A DNA stretch of 64,000 nt from Apostichopus japonicus (taxonomy: Eukaryota > Echinodermata > Holothuroidea > Aspidochirotida > Stichopodidae). The DNA lies in assembly GCF_037975245.1 (NCBI RefSeq), contig NC_092567.1, forward strand, positions 15,082,876-15,146,875, read 5' to 3'. The notes beneath the pieces are model-generated. The model had not been told where the DNA came from. It did no database searches and saw only the letters and a list, made by a program, of their open reading frames with translations. The position numbers and the translations under genes were made by a program. This document shows positions 37,006 to 51,249 of this stretch, in pieces. Each line of letters opens with the position of its first letter. Within the stretch, counting starts at the first letter, position 1.

Positions 37006-39811
37006 TGCGTATTATGGCTTTTAGAATTATTGTTGTAAGTTCTGTTTTTTTTATCACTTTTAGTCGCTCTGTCTCTTCTGGGCTAATGTATGATTTATCG
37101 ATCTTATCACTCGTTCTTCTCTCTTTCCAGTTTTTCGCTTCATAAAAGATATTTAGAAAAATGACGAAATCTTTGTTATAATCTCAATTTCTTCTTACCT
37201 TAGGCAATTTCTCATTCAAATATTTCGCACACTTTGTGTGTGATGCATTATTATACGTTAGCATGTACAACTGGTGAGTTTATGCAGCCAATGAGATAGG
37301 TCAATAGAGAATGTATTCACTGACACACGGTTCCAAGAACCAATTAAGAGGGTCGTTGTATAATGCACGTGTGATGTAATCATAAAATGAGAACATTAAA
37401 CTGTTGTACTGATTGACAAAGAGTTTTGGTTTTTGCTCTCGTGCACTTAACAAATTCTCTACTTTTCATGTTTTTAAAAAAAAATATATAAATATCTTGA
37501 TTGATGGCCCCTCTTTCTTTGGAAGACAAAGAATACATAAAATCAAACAATATACGACATATTGTTCAAAAGAATTTTATTTAGTGAGTTGCTAAAAAAA
37601 AAAATTCTTAAGACGCAAAATTCGCGTATGACTTTCATGAGGGCATTTGTGTGGGGTTGGGACGAAAAGGAGGGCGCTTGTCATCTTGAACATTTGGATA
37701 TATCTCTTTTTCGATATTACAAAACAAAACGAGTATTACATATCAATTGTTATAACCTAACTTCAGTTTTTATTTTTTAGAAACGACACCAAGAAACTAA
37801 AAAGAAATAAAGCAAGTTAACAAAGATGGTATGATTATCATTTGTAGGTGAACTCTTTGCAGTTCACGAATCTTTGCAGTTCTGGCATCTTCCTTTGCAT
37901 TGTGCACGTGGTTAAAACCTCGCTTAGTATGAATCTAATCATTAACACTGTTTGACACGTAACACCTTACTGCCGAATAATATACCCTAAACAACAGGAA
38001 GATAAGTTAGAAATTAATATCATTATTACACCATCTAAAGGAAATTAATTTTCTACTAATTTTTTTTATGTATGTCTTGAAGCCATCTCAAATGTGAACA
38101 ATTGCTAATGACATTTTGTTGGTGAAGGTCGCACACAACCAATATGCATCGGTGTGGCCCGTAACTTCCTGGCACCCCGCTGTTACCAGTTCCGCGAACG
38201 ACGTACACAGGCATAAAAAAAGCAAAGTTACACGATGTGCATGCGGTAATGATTAGCGCGTTAAGTATTGCAATCTTTAACTTTCTACCTATGAAACAGC
38301 AGTGATAAAATTTCGTTGAATTACTCTTAATTCTAAGAGTTCAAAGGAAAAAAATTGTTGTGCAGAAACTCGTGCGTTATATACACATATGTGTATGTCG
38401 GAGTGCGTGTGAAAGAATGGGTAAAAAATGGCTCGAAATCACGAAAAACTAAACGCTATGGAATGCAATCATCTTGATAACAACTTAATAAAGCTATCCA
38501 TAGCATGTGTGTGAAGTGACTCATGTGTCGTAACGGACAGAGGAAACGATAGTCAAAATATCCCAAATTTGATTCTTCTTTATTTGAAAGTAAAAGTTTA
38601 ATAGTAAATTGTGTAAAAAGTTGGCATACTAGGATTGTAAGCGCCTCATTCCACTCCCCGTTCGATAACATTTTTTTTTTAAATTTCGAGTCATGACTCG
38701 ACCATAAAATGAATTGAATATTTACAACTCTGCAGACGAGAGAAGAAAGGAGAGGATGAAGGGGTGGTATCTAAGGGACGCTACAGCCCCAAGAACCAGT
38801 GTCGTTAGGGGTCGTTAGGCTCGGGAAGATATGAGATAAACTATATTGTTATTCTCAATTTTATGATATACATGAGGAAAAAGGTGCAAAGGGTTGAGAT
38901 ATGGGTGGATGGAGACCAATAATCCCGAATTATACAATATTCATCCCTGCGACCATATCATAGCGTTTTATAGACAAGAATGTTCTCAATAGACGGCCCG
39001 TGGGCCCAAATCTGGCTCATAAAAAGATTCAATTGAGCCAACCAAGAACAAACTGTTCGCATTCTTGTTCTTATCGGGAATGCCGGCTTACATTTGAGCA
39101 CGGTATACCAGTCACCCTGAACAAGATATAGTAAGCGTTTCGTTTCTCTCTGGTCCTTTGGTCCAACCAATGTTTCTTATCAAGACTAGCGCAAACGAGG
39201 AATTGTTATTAATCAAACCAAGCCAGCCCTTAAATATTTGTTTACACTAATGAAAAAAAAGTCAGTAGCGATTGATCAATGAAAGTGATTCGATTTGCAA
39301 TATTATATCTTTCCAGACACTGTCCATGTAAGTGTTGAATCACTTGCAACTGGAAAGTGAAAAAAAAAAACTTAAAAATCTACGGCTATAGTTTCACTTT
39401 TTCCAGGATTTCCACAAGATTAGAGCACAGGTACTTAATCTATATCGTACAGTTTCCATGTACAATAAATAGTATGTTTTATAATTACAAAACGGAAAGT
39501 GTCACACTTCATTAATAACAAGGGACACCTTTTTAGTTAAGAAATGGACCACAGTTGCAGGTTTAACAACCTTATAGGAAAGAGGGGAGGGGGATGGGGA
39601 ACTCACCCTTGCGCCTTCCCACCCCTGAAGCTAATCTAAATTGTCATGAACAGCATGTATAATTGGTCAAATTCAAATAAACTAATGGTTGAAGCTAAAA
39701 GTAACAATATCAAGCATTATATGATCATATTCAAATATCAGTCTCCATAAATAATATGATAATTATATTGTTAACTTGTGTTCCTTGTAAACTCCATAGC
39801 AATTATTTACC
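37006..39811. other. Non-coding, no gene seen
   Basis: AT-rich, with CACGTG near 37365 and 37904. No domain-bearing frame. Confidence 0.4.
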
Positions 39812-40035
39812 AGTGCTGTGGCCGAGTGGATAAAAACGGTGGCATTTGAAGCAATGAGGCTTGGTTATCGGGGGTGTGGGGTTCTATCCCGGCCGGGTTA
39901 TACTAAAGGTGGGTCTTTTCCGATCTGAAATGACTTTTTAAAGATTCAAAATTTGAATTCAAATGTTGAATAGGAAGCCACCCGACGTAAAAGTCGTCAT
40001 CCATAAGCCCGTCCGGGCTTCTCCCACATTTCGTG
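39812..40035 (+). mobile_element. tRNA(Ser/Leu)-like SINE
   Basis: A box TGGCCGAGTGG (39819-39829) and B box GGTTCTATCCC (39880-39890), about 50 bp apart, as in tRNAs with a long variable arm. A body with an inverted AAGCCCGTCCGGGCTT motif (about 40006-40021) follows. The acceptor stem does not close into a functional tRNA. The TTAA MITE begins a few bases downstream. Confidence 0.65.
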
Positions 40036-40044
40036 GTCGCTTAA

Positions 40045-40287
40045 AGGTAGTCAGTATAGGCCCCAAATTATAGCACGCTATAATTGCTACAAGTTTTCAA
40101 AAGTACTTTCCTGGAGGTCTTTACTCTCCAAATTGTTCTCAGACATTTTTAAGGGAACACACCAGATGACTGAATGTCCCAGTGAGGAAAATGTCCTCGT
40201 AGGTTGTAATAAGAACAGTTTAAGAATTTTGACCAAAGGTGACCATATTTCAATATCTAGCATATTTGGCACCAATACAGCATACCT
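40045..40287. mobile_element. MITE copy 2 with intact TTAA target duplication
   Basis: A 243-bp non-coding element bounded by TTAA at 40041-40044 and 40288-40291. The ends are AGGTAGTCAGTATAGG on the left and, inverted, AGGTATGCTGTATTGG on the right: imperfect terminal inverted repeats. An internal hairpin (40066-40085) is identical to that in copy 1. It lies directly against the end of a SINE (39812-40035). The TTAA target suggests piggyBac-type mobilisation, but no transposase is present here. Confidence 0.75.
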
Positions 40288-40317
40288 TTAAGAGTTGTAA
40301 AAATGCAATAACTGCCT

Positions 40318-40372
40318 GTTTGTTATCATTATCGTTGTCATTGTCATTGCCATTGTCATAGTTATTGTCAAA
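40318..40372. repeat. Imperfect (GTCATT)n hexanucleotide repeat
   Basis: About nine units of GTCATT/GCCATT/GTTATT. Confidence 0.8.
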
Positions 40373-43300
40373 AAAGTCGTACACCCTGAGTTGTATAAAT
40401 AAACTGCCTATAACTGTGAGGTGTTTTCCGCTTCTTTGCCCTCCTATCCTCCTCGCCCACCCCCCCCCCGCCCCTGACAATCTCCCAGGCCTTCCCCACC
40501 TTCTCCCTAATTATTTTGGCGGGTCCATTATCTGGTTGTTCGCTCTCGATGTATAGGCCTCACTCGGTGAGACTTACTTTACTCTGGTCTAGATCAATAA
40601 CCGGAAATAAAAATAGCTAACAGTAATCACTACCTAGTCCTTGTTTCCGCATTTGTTGATAAGACCGTCGACGCCGAAGTAGCTTTTTTCAATTGCAGAG
40701 TCAAACTTTTGATATATATATATATATTCAAATTCCTTTCATAAAACAACTAAAAAAGTAACCACTGATTAGGCGTCTGGTGTTCCATGCATTTTTTTAC
40801 CTGTAGCACCAGCCATTTTTTTTTTGCATTTAATAATGTCACTTTTTTTTTTTTAAGTTGTTCGTTACATATCCCAGTCTTCAATTTCCTGCACACGCTA
40901 ACACAATATTCCTCAAGTAGCACACCAGAAATAGGTTGCGTGTGTTAGACAAATACTTCAGTTTGGCTTGTCTGTTTAATCAGCCTATATTCCTTAGGTA
41001 ATGATTAATTTTCATCGCGCATTCGGTATATGGTCGGTGATACTGTTATATATGGCACGCTGGTTGTATACTTAACTACAAGTTACGTCCATTAACTACA
41101 GTGGTTACGGTTTTAATGTCTAACGAGAAAACGGGTCTCATGTAAAGTTCATTAACTTCCTTTTTTCTTATCACGACGAAGATCAAACAGAATTTTTTTC
41201 AGTTGATAAGCCCCACATTGATATATGACACATATATATCTTATAACGTGTATTTTAAAATGAGAGGGGAGGGCCGAGGGTTTCTTTTTTGTTAAAGATT
41301 AACAATGTACTCGGACTCTATTTTGCAGACAGCCAGACAACGATATAACGAAGAGTCATTTAAAAGATAAGAACGCCTGACCCGTAATTAGGGGGAAAAA
41401 ATGGTATCCATCAATGTATAGGATGAATGTGTAAACTGGAAAGCAACACATAAACAATGGAGGTTTTCTTTAGGACATTATTTGTCCTTTTAGTTAATTA
41501 CTTCTATATGAACCTTAATCCAATCGGGATGAGGCAAGGAGAGGGGTGTAGGGAGGGGTGGGGTATGGGGGGGGGGGAGGAAGATGATAGAGAGAAGGGG
41601 CGTAAATAAGCATAGCAAGAGTGCTTAAACCCAATTATATTTTATGTAAGCGATCAGGTTCAACTAAATTACTGAAAAGTTAAATATAACCCTGATATTT
41701 TGCTTGATGACCTCAGTACTTACGTGGGTCATTTTAGCGACCCTACTGTGGCAGATGTTGTGGCCTGGGCTTCGCGAAAGGGGTCCCCCACCCCCTTTTT
41801 TAAGTACGATTTGTATATGATAAGGGGTGCTTCTGTGTAAAATGATGTTATATTTTTGCAAACTATGTTGAAAACTTCTCCACGTTTTCTGTTACAAATA
41901 TCAACAATTTCTTTATTTCTTCTGAATTTTGTTTTTTGGCGATCCTCGAAAACCAGGGAAATAGAACATGGATGATATGAATAATGAGGATACATCCAAG
42001 GATCTGAGTATTAATAATATTTCTATGCTTCACTCAACCCGAAAGGGGGGCACATTATTAAAGAAAGGAAACCGGCGGGGCATGTATATATAAGTTTTAA
42101 AGAGATCAACAGTGGTCCAAAGTTCGTTCACCTTCCGTGTCCAGATGTATTATATTGGTTAACGTAATATGATTGTTCACCCTTGATCACACCGTGTATA
42201 GGCTACAGAATTTTGATATAATTCTCTCGTGCAGGCATGGTTGTAATAGCTACTGTATGCATGGAACAAATTCTTAAAAAGTCGCACTGGCATTTCATGA
42301 ATTACACCACACATTAGTAACTGTTAAAGCAGCCTAATAATAATTGCTGATAAATAAGCAATAATAAAGGGCTTGATGTTAGTTATGTTGATTCTTTGCT
42401 TGACCGTTGTTAACCGACTTAATACGTTGTTTATTTGGTCAATTCTTCAATGTGTGTACTACAGGCGGCAACAAATGCCAGTGACTTTTTTGTCTAATGG
42501 AAAGCAGCAAACTTTAGAAGCCTTTATAGACTTATTGGTTTGACCAGTTAGTAGCGTAAGTCAATGTAGAAATTATGCTGTGGGGTATATGTAAATTACC
42601 GATTTGAAAGATGGTGGGGGGGCGGGGGGGGTAATCATAGATAAGTCATGCGGAAAGTCGATGGATTATTTTTATTTACTTGTCAACAACAAGTCATCAC
42701 TGGAGAAAAGAAGGAAACACATTTAAAAAAAAATAGATATTTCTTTATGAACACAACTTTGTGTTTAGTCAATCGTTAGAGGTCTAAACAATAGTTTTAA
42801 TATGCCTATGAATGCACTAATTCACGTCTCCTTGTGAGTCGGCGTCAACAACACCCAGAACCGCATACCCTCCTTTGCGAAAATTCTTCATCCACCCTTA
42901 GATTGAACCCAATACGAGGTCTCAAATATATACATATCTGTGGTCATATATGTAATACGTATATCTAGCATGTAGATTAACGAATGTGTGCTCGTGCTTT
43001 TGGGACTCAATTCTCGTCCCCCCCCCTCCCTCCCTCCCTCCCTCTCTCCCTACCTTACTTCCACGAGCGATTCGGACTCGCGATTTGCACACACGACTAT
43101 ATATGACCCCAATAAAATATTTTGTGCATATACAGAACATCACATTTATGAATTACAGTATAATGATATACGCGATAACTCCGAATATGATAGGCAATAC
43201 ATGATATGTGACGTAATCATATATTGAAACTTCACCGGAAAGGGTTTATTAGGAGAATGGGGGAGAATCCACGGTGCTCAAAACTCCATCGAAACAACAC

Positions 43301-45549
43301 TTTTTCGTCAGATACATAGTTTTGGGTGAGGAATGAATAAATTATTTGTTAGTCAAAGAAAGGGGTAACCAAGTACCAACCGGAAGTACCAACCAATAAG
43401 TACAATTAGGACGATACCATTTTAATGTGGAGGAGTAGTGTGAATCCAACAGGTTACTCTAAGATTATCTTATTTGTCGCAGCAGCAACCACAAAAAAAA
43501 ACGAAAAAAAAATTCTTTCCCTCACTACCTATTCAGCTAAGTTCTATGAAACACACAATGAATATTGTTACTGTTTGTCCGAGAGCCAACAACAATATTC
43601 CTTCGAGAGAGAAACGAATATTCCGTTCTAATGGATAATTTATTGAAATCGAATTCGAAAACAAAAATGTCAGATGAATACTAATAATTTAGAAAAAGTT
43701 GTCCTTGAAAGACGCATTTTCCAACTTTCCCCTTTTGGTGACGACAAAATATTTTGTTAAGGACCACGGCAAATAGGCCCCTTGTGACCTTTGGATCAGT
43801 TGACCATATACACAGACCAACGCTAGTCGAAGACGCTTGACCGTGTCCTAACTCCCTTGACCGACGGCGGGTATCTCTCGTCACCGCTGGACAATTACAG
43901 CTTTAGGAATTGCCTTTATAGCTGATTGTGGACAATTTCGGACAATGAAAGGGACCATACATACTACACAGCCTGACGCCCGGACGACGCATCGATCGCT
44001 TTTGGTCGCAATTATCATTCTAGCGAGGGGCGATTTCAATTGGTTTTATATATGTATATTTGTGATTTATTGGAGATGCTTAGGCTACCGGTTATATGCA
44101 TGTTAGGATCATAAAACAACAGTGCATCGATACGGGTACTGCTAAAACAAGATTGATGGTATGTTTACATACGGTATGAAATGGTCAAACTACGTTACAA
44201 TGCACACGTTTGTTGCCTATTTTATTTTCTAGCGTTTTGGGGGTAACAAATACTGTCGTAAAATGTTTGAAAGAAACTGAAGGAAACTATAATAAAGAAC
44301 AGAAAACAGGTAACCGAACAGAAGCTTTAGTTCATTTATAAATAAAATGGAACTAATCTTTCCATCCTACTCCTCTCTATTCCCTTCCATCCCGAGCAGT
44401 TATGCCAGAAACTTCCAAAGTGGTCCACCCAACTGTCACTAAACACTGATTAGGCTTACCCCTCTTACTATACCACATCATCAGCATCGCTTTGGATGAT
44501 TCAGTCCGCATTATCAACTGTTTGATAATACAATATTGAAGGAAATGGAAAGGTTACAGCCCCGTAGGTATTCCCCCACCTCCCCCCACCCCAACCCCCA
44601 CCCCAATGCAGATTATTGTATCGCCCATATGTGCCACCACCATGCGTGCATGTGTACAAAGACTACACAAATTATATTATTTTGTAATTTTCGAGTACTT
44701 TATGTTCAAGACTTTTTCACTATTTTTTGACCCCAAAATATCGACAAGTTTTGTTGTTGTTGTTCTTTATTTTGTTTTTGCACAATTTCCAAAGTTTTTT
44801 TTTGGCGACCTTCCAAAAATCATTTGGGCAACCCTATAAAAGAGTCGTGAATCACACTTGAAGTACCAGGGATTTAATATCAAGGAAAATAACTGCTTAA
44901 CATCAAATGAAATGTGGTTTAATCACTTATTAATAATTCATTGGGCGAAGAATTGTAAGGAGTTTTCCTCACTGGACAATTTAGTATTTCGTATGTGAGT
45001 AATACTTGGAAGTTGCAGGGAGCTTCTAAGAGCATCTACTAGTTAGGTGTAGTCAGTACTTAATTACCCTATAGGGGTGCTTGTTAGGCAAGTGCCTAGG
45101 GCCCCAAGATCGAGGGCCCCCACCAGGGGGATAGACCTACCATCTGTCTATTTTGGTGGTTTGCTAAGCAGCGGGAGGGGGGGGGGGGGCAAATAGTACC
45201 TTGCGGTCCTTGGGGTTCTTATTCTGGGACTGGGTTTGGTTAATCTTTCACAAAAGATTCGATTGACGCATATTGGTGCTCTAATTTTTTTAAATTTATG
45301 TCAGCGCAACATATTATAAGCTTGTCTAAGAAATTTTCGTTCAAATACTTCGTACTGTTCTTGAGACACTTATGGGAGAAATTGTCCGAGTTCGCACTAT
45401 AAGTGAACTTACAGCAAACAGGTGTGATGTCATAGTTGCATAATGACAAAAGAAAATGTTTTAATTTTCATTATATTGTTTTGATTTAAATGATTAGGAA
45501 AGAAATAGCCCCTGAGCTATTTTAAAGTAATTATTTGTATCCCTTTTCA
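40373..45549. other. Gene-poor stretch, no gene seen
   Basis: Holds G/C homopolymers (41568, 42617, 43019, 45178), a (CCCT)n patch at 43020-43050 and a GC-richer island at about 43740-44040. A GGGCCCC-rich palindromic spot lies near 45098-45125. No exon recognised. Confidence 0.4.
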
Positions 45550-46287
<738 letters not shown>

Positions 46288-49200
46288 GTATGGACTTATA
46301 GAGGAATTAATCATCCATTGAAACAATGAATGCAACGACATAACAAATGGTTTATTTACTTCATTTAATTGCTTTCGTTGAAACGCCATTGGCAAGCCGA
46401 GTGACATGACACAGCTAACGTAATCAGCTGTTTAGTCCTGAACGGCATATAAGGGTGCCATAACATATCACTGCTACCGGCAGTTATACAAAACGAGGTC
46501 AAAGTTCAACTCTGAATCCACTACTTGTTGACGAGCTCTGTAGAACTTTTAACTCGGGAGTTCGGGTAAAGATTTGAAGAGCGTCCCTGCATGCGATTGA
46601 TTTAAGACTTTGACAAATATGGTGCTTCCCCTGTCCAACCCTTCCGCATCAGGTCTGTGTGGGTGTGTGTGTGTGTGTGGGGGGGGGGGGGTGGCGGGTG
46701 GTACGTTATGGGGAACGTAAAAGAAAAACAAAAATATGGAGTAAGTCTTCTATTCGATAAACTTCGACAAGCCTAATAAGTAGGTTTCGCCTTAAAATTA
46801 AAGGAAGCATTTATCCTGTAATTCGTTTCGAGTTCCTATTTTTTGGGCTCCTCCACCAAGACCAAGATATTCTGTTCTGGTATGTACTTTGTGCACGTGC
46901 AATAATGTGAAGGTATTTTAAGACCCATACATACTCCGGTAGGGTTTACTCGAGTCTAGGGTTAATTACGGTTGTCTTACTCTGTGGAAGTGTCCATTGG
47001 TAGGGTTTACTTGAGTCTAGGGTTTACATATAATTAAACATAACAAATATAGTTTATTACATTAGAAATAAAGCGGCATTTCATTGTAAATTCTGTGTTA
47101 GAGTGTTTTTTTGTTCAAATAAACATTGCGTACCGTATTTATTAAAGTTGTATGGAAAATATTTTATGAAAAAAAATATTTAACATTGACCTACGTCTTT
47201 ATTTATTGCCTGTTGTGGGTCCTACTATGTATGTTATAGTTTTTTTTTAGAATCTTACAGTGAAGTTTAGAAATTACACGATTAAACCGCATCCTCTTAA
47301 ACGTTACCATGGTAACTCCATGGTGTTTCCATTTACGATGTTTACATGACGTACATGAATTACAAATAAACAAAACATTACAATATGTATAACAGTTTGC
47401 ATAGCATGACAATGTACGTAGTAGAGGTATTTATGGTATGCTTGCCTATATATGATAGGTAAGTCACGAAGCGTATATGGCTTATAGATTTCTGTATAGT
47501 TCGTGAGAGATATGGCGGGGTTGGGGGAGGGGGTATAGGACGAGTGGTTAGGGCAAGGGCACTGGGCGAAAATGTCACCCAGATTTGGTTGCATGAGAGG
47601 CTTGAGCTCAGCAATGAACGCAAACGTTCTTTCGAAGAGGCGAGGGGAGGATAGCCTGTGACGCGCACTCTAATTCGTAGGAGTGGACCATACTGGCCTA
47701 AAGTAAACAGTTTTACTCACAAATGACACAGTGGGGGAATGGAGGGGTAAATCGTACACCCCATCCTGCTTACTCCCCCCCTCCCCGTCTGAGTTCTGTT
47801 CATATATATAGAGATTATTAAAATCCATATTTGCGCCTATAGTTTATAATCAGCAGGTGTTACGTCACGAGTAGTAACTTCAAAATCCATAATCCATAAA
47901 AGTTAATTGCAGGTTTTCGTATTCAGAATTAGCATACACATAACTGTTAATGAGATTGCCGTAAATGATGAGACAAAAGACCTCAACATGCATGACGCCT
48001 GTTACACATGTTATGACGTCATCTTCATCTGTGTTATGTCTTGATCTAATCAAATGTGGTTGTGTCTTATAAATAAATGACTCGTACGAAATACACCAAC
48101 ATGGAGTGACCAGTATTTGTACAACGAGAAACCCAATGAACCGCAAAATGGGATGAGCAAATATATGGTTGGTATTTATGTATGTGTTGTCTCCATAAAG
48201 CAATGGGTTCATATAAAGGACAAAAGTAAACGAACAAGTAAGGGTTTGAGGAGGGGGGGGGGGGGTTACAGGGCTAGAAGGGGAGGAGAGGGGGGTAACA
48301 TGATTGGTATGCGAGGAATTTGTAGGTTGTAATTGCTTCGGGAAATAGAGAAAAAGGCACTTTATTTATCAGAATTTTCATATGCATGAAGTAATAAGAG
48401 TCTCAAATACGACTGTTCGACTTCAATTCGTGTGACTTCAATTCGTTAAAATTTACGAAGTTAACAATTAATTAGTTAACCCCCTTAAAAACAACTTGCT
48501 TTCGTTCAAAATCAAGTTTACGAGAAAAACAACATTCTAATAAAATGTTTTTAATATTAATAATTTTTTAATTTTTTTTTTACAGGTTTGCTTACAAAAG
48601 TGACATAAATACTGCTTTCCAAATGTAGTTAAATAAAAGAGCCTTTTTAACTTCCCGTGTGAGACATTGTTGATTTCAACAGCTTATTTACCATCAACTT
48701 TTCTCACTCAGTGATGCTTTTCATTATAATTTTTTTTCTATGGTTATTTTTTGGTTTTGAAACAAAAAAGGCAACATTTATAGATAAATTATGAAATTGC
48801 TTTCGTAAAGATCGGTTTTAAAATAATGTCTAGATGAATGAGTCCATGATTGCCATATCAATATATTCTGTTTGGTTTTGATCAAAATATTATAAAATTC
48901 AAATATTCACAAGTTGCTGATATTTTGGATTACTATTTCAATTTTTGCTTGTCTTTCAATTTTTTTTAGATACATATCTTATTTAGACATCAACTGAAAA
49001 TGGTATGAAGCAATATACCACGTCTTCAACATGACGAGGGTGACGAAATTCCATTCGACAACTTCCAGTCAAAGAGATGCCTCATTCCGAAAAGAATGAC
49101 AGTATATTAGAATGCGTTATTTTTGTATGGATTTTGGAGGGTCATTTAACACATTTAAAATACATTTATTTTAATTTAAAATAGTTTTGTCAAACCTTTA

Positions 49201-50092
49201 TTTTTTTCGTTAATTTTGATTAATAATATTTAAATTAGAAAGAAAGATGAACCAGAATAATGAAGACAAGACGAAAATGACTCAGAAAAGAATGACGTTC
49301 TTTTTCGGGGGCTATAAAAGCAAATAAAAAGATGGATTTAGTCATATTACATAAAGCGTATAATAACTTGAAATATTACCCCCGAAAAATAATACTTGAT
49401 TAAAAATTAAAATTTGCTAAAAGATCTTTTTTTTATGTGTGTGTGTGTGAAAATTTCTATTTTATTTTCCGACATGAATTTCACGGTCGTGATAATGGCG
49501 AATCGGACGGTTCCCACGTCCGTCGACTAATCTCGACATAACATTACCTATGCAGCAGTATTGATGAGATCCCTAAAGAGATACCAACGTTTTTTTTTTT
49601 GAAACTCCTCTTGCAAAATGTGCAAATTTTGAAGAGAAAAAAAAAATCTCCTTTCCCCTTCATTTACATTTTTTTTTCAAACCTTTGATAAAGGAGCTTT
49701 CTTGAAATTAAAATATAATTTTCGTCAGAGAAAGAGAGATAAAATTAGAAGGCGACTGAGATTTTTGCTCTCTTTATCTAGATGATTAATAATAAGCAGA
49801 ATGTATTGTAGAAGGCGTTCCGTACGTGTTACGCTTTCAGATGAGTTTACCGAGCAATCCCTCCCTGCCGTTCGTGTCCCACGGGAAATCGGATACACCT
49901 GTTGTGCTTCCATTGAAGTGCATATTACGATTGCCCGCGGATGCCGAAAAAAAAAAGACAAAATCTCTTCAAATTTGCGCGAATATTTTTTTTTTTTACC
50001 TCCTCTTTTTCTTCTTCATCTTATTCTTCTTCTTCTCAATTTGGGGCATTTTTTTTTTCCATCTTCTCTCCCCTCTCCATTCTTGACTATAG
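46288..50092. other. Gene-poor stretch, no gene seen
   Basis: A G13 tract near 46678 follows (TG)n; GGTAGGGTTTACT(C/T)GAGTC is repeated at 46938 and 46999; there is a G-run near 48252. A GC-richer segment at 49810-49945 reads MSLPSNPSLPFVSHGKSD after a TTTCAG, but I cannot assign it. Otherwise AT-rich. Confidence 0.35.
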
Positions 50093-50144
50093 GCGTCGGA
50101 GTGAGTTTCGACTTCCTGCTTACGATGGCGTGCGATGACGTCCC
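50093..50144 (+). other. Exon-like 52-bp segment
   Basis: Preceded by about 90 bp of pyrimidine-rich sequence ending CTATAG and followed by a consensus GTAAGT donor. One frame reads VGVSFDFLLTMACDDV. GC is well above the flanks. I do not recognise the peptide. No partner exon is established, so this is only a candidate. Confidence 0.2.
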
Positions 50145-51249
50145 GTAAGTTTTCCCGATGATTCCGTCCGTTTAAACAGGAAACATAGGCTGACGGAATT
50201 GACAGGGATGAATTTAGCCGAAAACCATTCATGATTCTTTTTTTTCATGCATCTATATATATTTCTTTTCTTTCTTATCTCTTTTGTTGTTGCTTTAATG
50301 AAGAAGAAAAAAATAAGAAGAATAAGAAGAAGATGAAGAAGATGAAGAAGGGAGTTTGATATTATTCCGTTGACGCGCTGCTAGAGATTTTTATCTCATC
50401 CTATAAGATTGGTTTACCGTTGTTCTCTCTGCCTCTCTCTGTCTCTCCATCTCGTCTGCGAGTCGTCATCTTCGTAGTATTTTATTCATGTACTTATTTG
50501 AAAAGATTTTTCTCTATTAAAGGAAAGAAAAAAGATAAGGGAAATAGATATATATATATATTGGGAAGCATCATTAGGCCTCGCGATTAATGAAGGAAAA
50601 GAAGCTTTTTTTTTTTATATCTCCATATGGTCGCATCCGTCGCTATACCAAAGAGAAACAAAAAAAAAAAGTCGTCGACGACGACGACGTTGAAAAGACA
50701 GAAAAAGCAAAAAGAATAAAATATAATAAAATAAAAATTATGATGAGGGTTAAAGATATCCAAAAGCGTTACTTTTATCTTCATCTGCTACCTGACTGAC
50801 TTGTCATGATTTCTCATTGTACGGCGTAATTGGGGGGGGGGGGGGGGGGAGAAACAGAAGGTTTGCGAGGGGCTTAACGCTGCAGCTTTTGTTCAATAAT
50901 GGAAGCTAATGTTTCGAATGGGGAACATATTGAGCAAGGAGAAAAAGAAGGGGGAGAAAAAATTGTTTGGTATAATTTTCGCTATTGAGCTGAATATCTG
51001 ATTAAGCTCTCGGTCTGCACACCTGTCAATGTTGACGTTTTTTTTTCCTTCTCTTCTCTCTAACTCTCTCTTAGCTTCTGTTGTAGACCATTTACTCTCA
51101 GTATCCGTCGAATGTTCTACCCTCCTCTCCATAGATCCTGTTTGGTCATATGCCACATCAGTGCTCGCCCAAATGTAATTAGAGATCCAACAATCGTTTT
51201 ATTTCCCGAAGATCTATTTTAATATCTTTTTATTTTATTTTTTGACTGA
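50145..51249. other. Purine tract, G18 run, no gene seen
   Basis: GAA-rich purine tract at 50301-50353, (GAC)n at 50671-50690 and eighteen consecutive G at 50832-50849. No coding gene supported. Confidence 0.45.

Noticed and set aside
43045-43105. tRNA-like B box on the minus strand
   Set aside because: CGAGTCCGAATCGC only loosely matches the consensus and there is no A box.
46938-47023. Telomere-like TAGGGTTTA words
   Set aside because: Only two 26-bp copies 61 bp apart, not a TTAGGG array; simple local duplication.
47510-47690. tRNA-derived SINE
   Set aside because: GACGAGTGGTTAGGGCA resembles a Ser/Leu-type A box but no B box follows at a sensible distance.
49801-49961. Coding exon reading MSLPSNPSLPFVSHGKSD on + or an open frame on -
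   Set aside because: GC-richer with a TTTCAG before the ATG, but no donor was found before the poly-A tract and no family was recognised.
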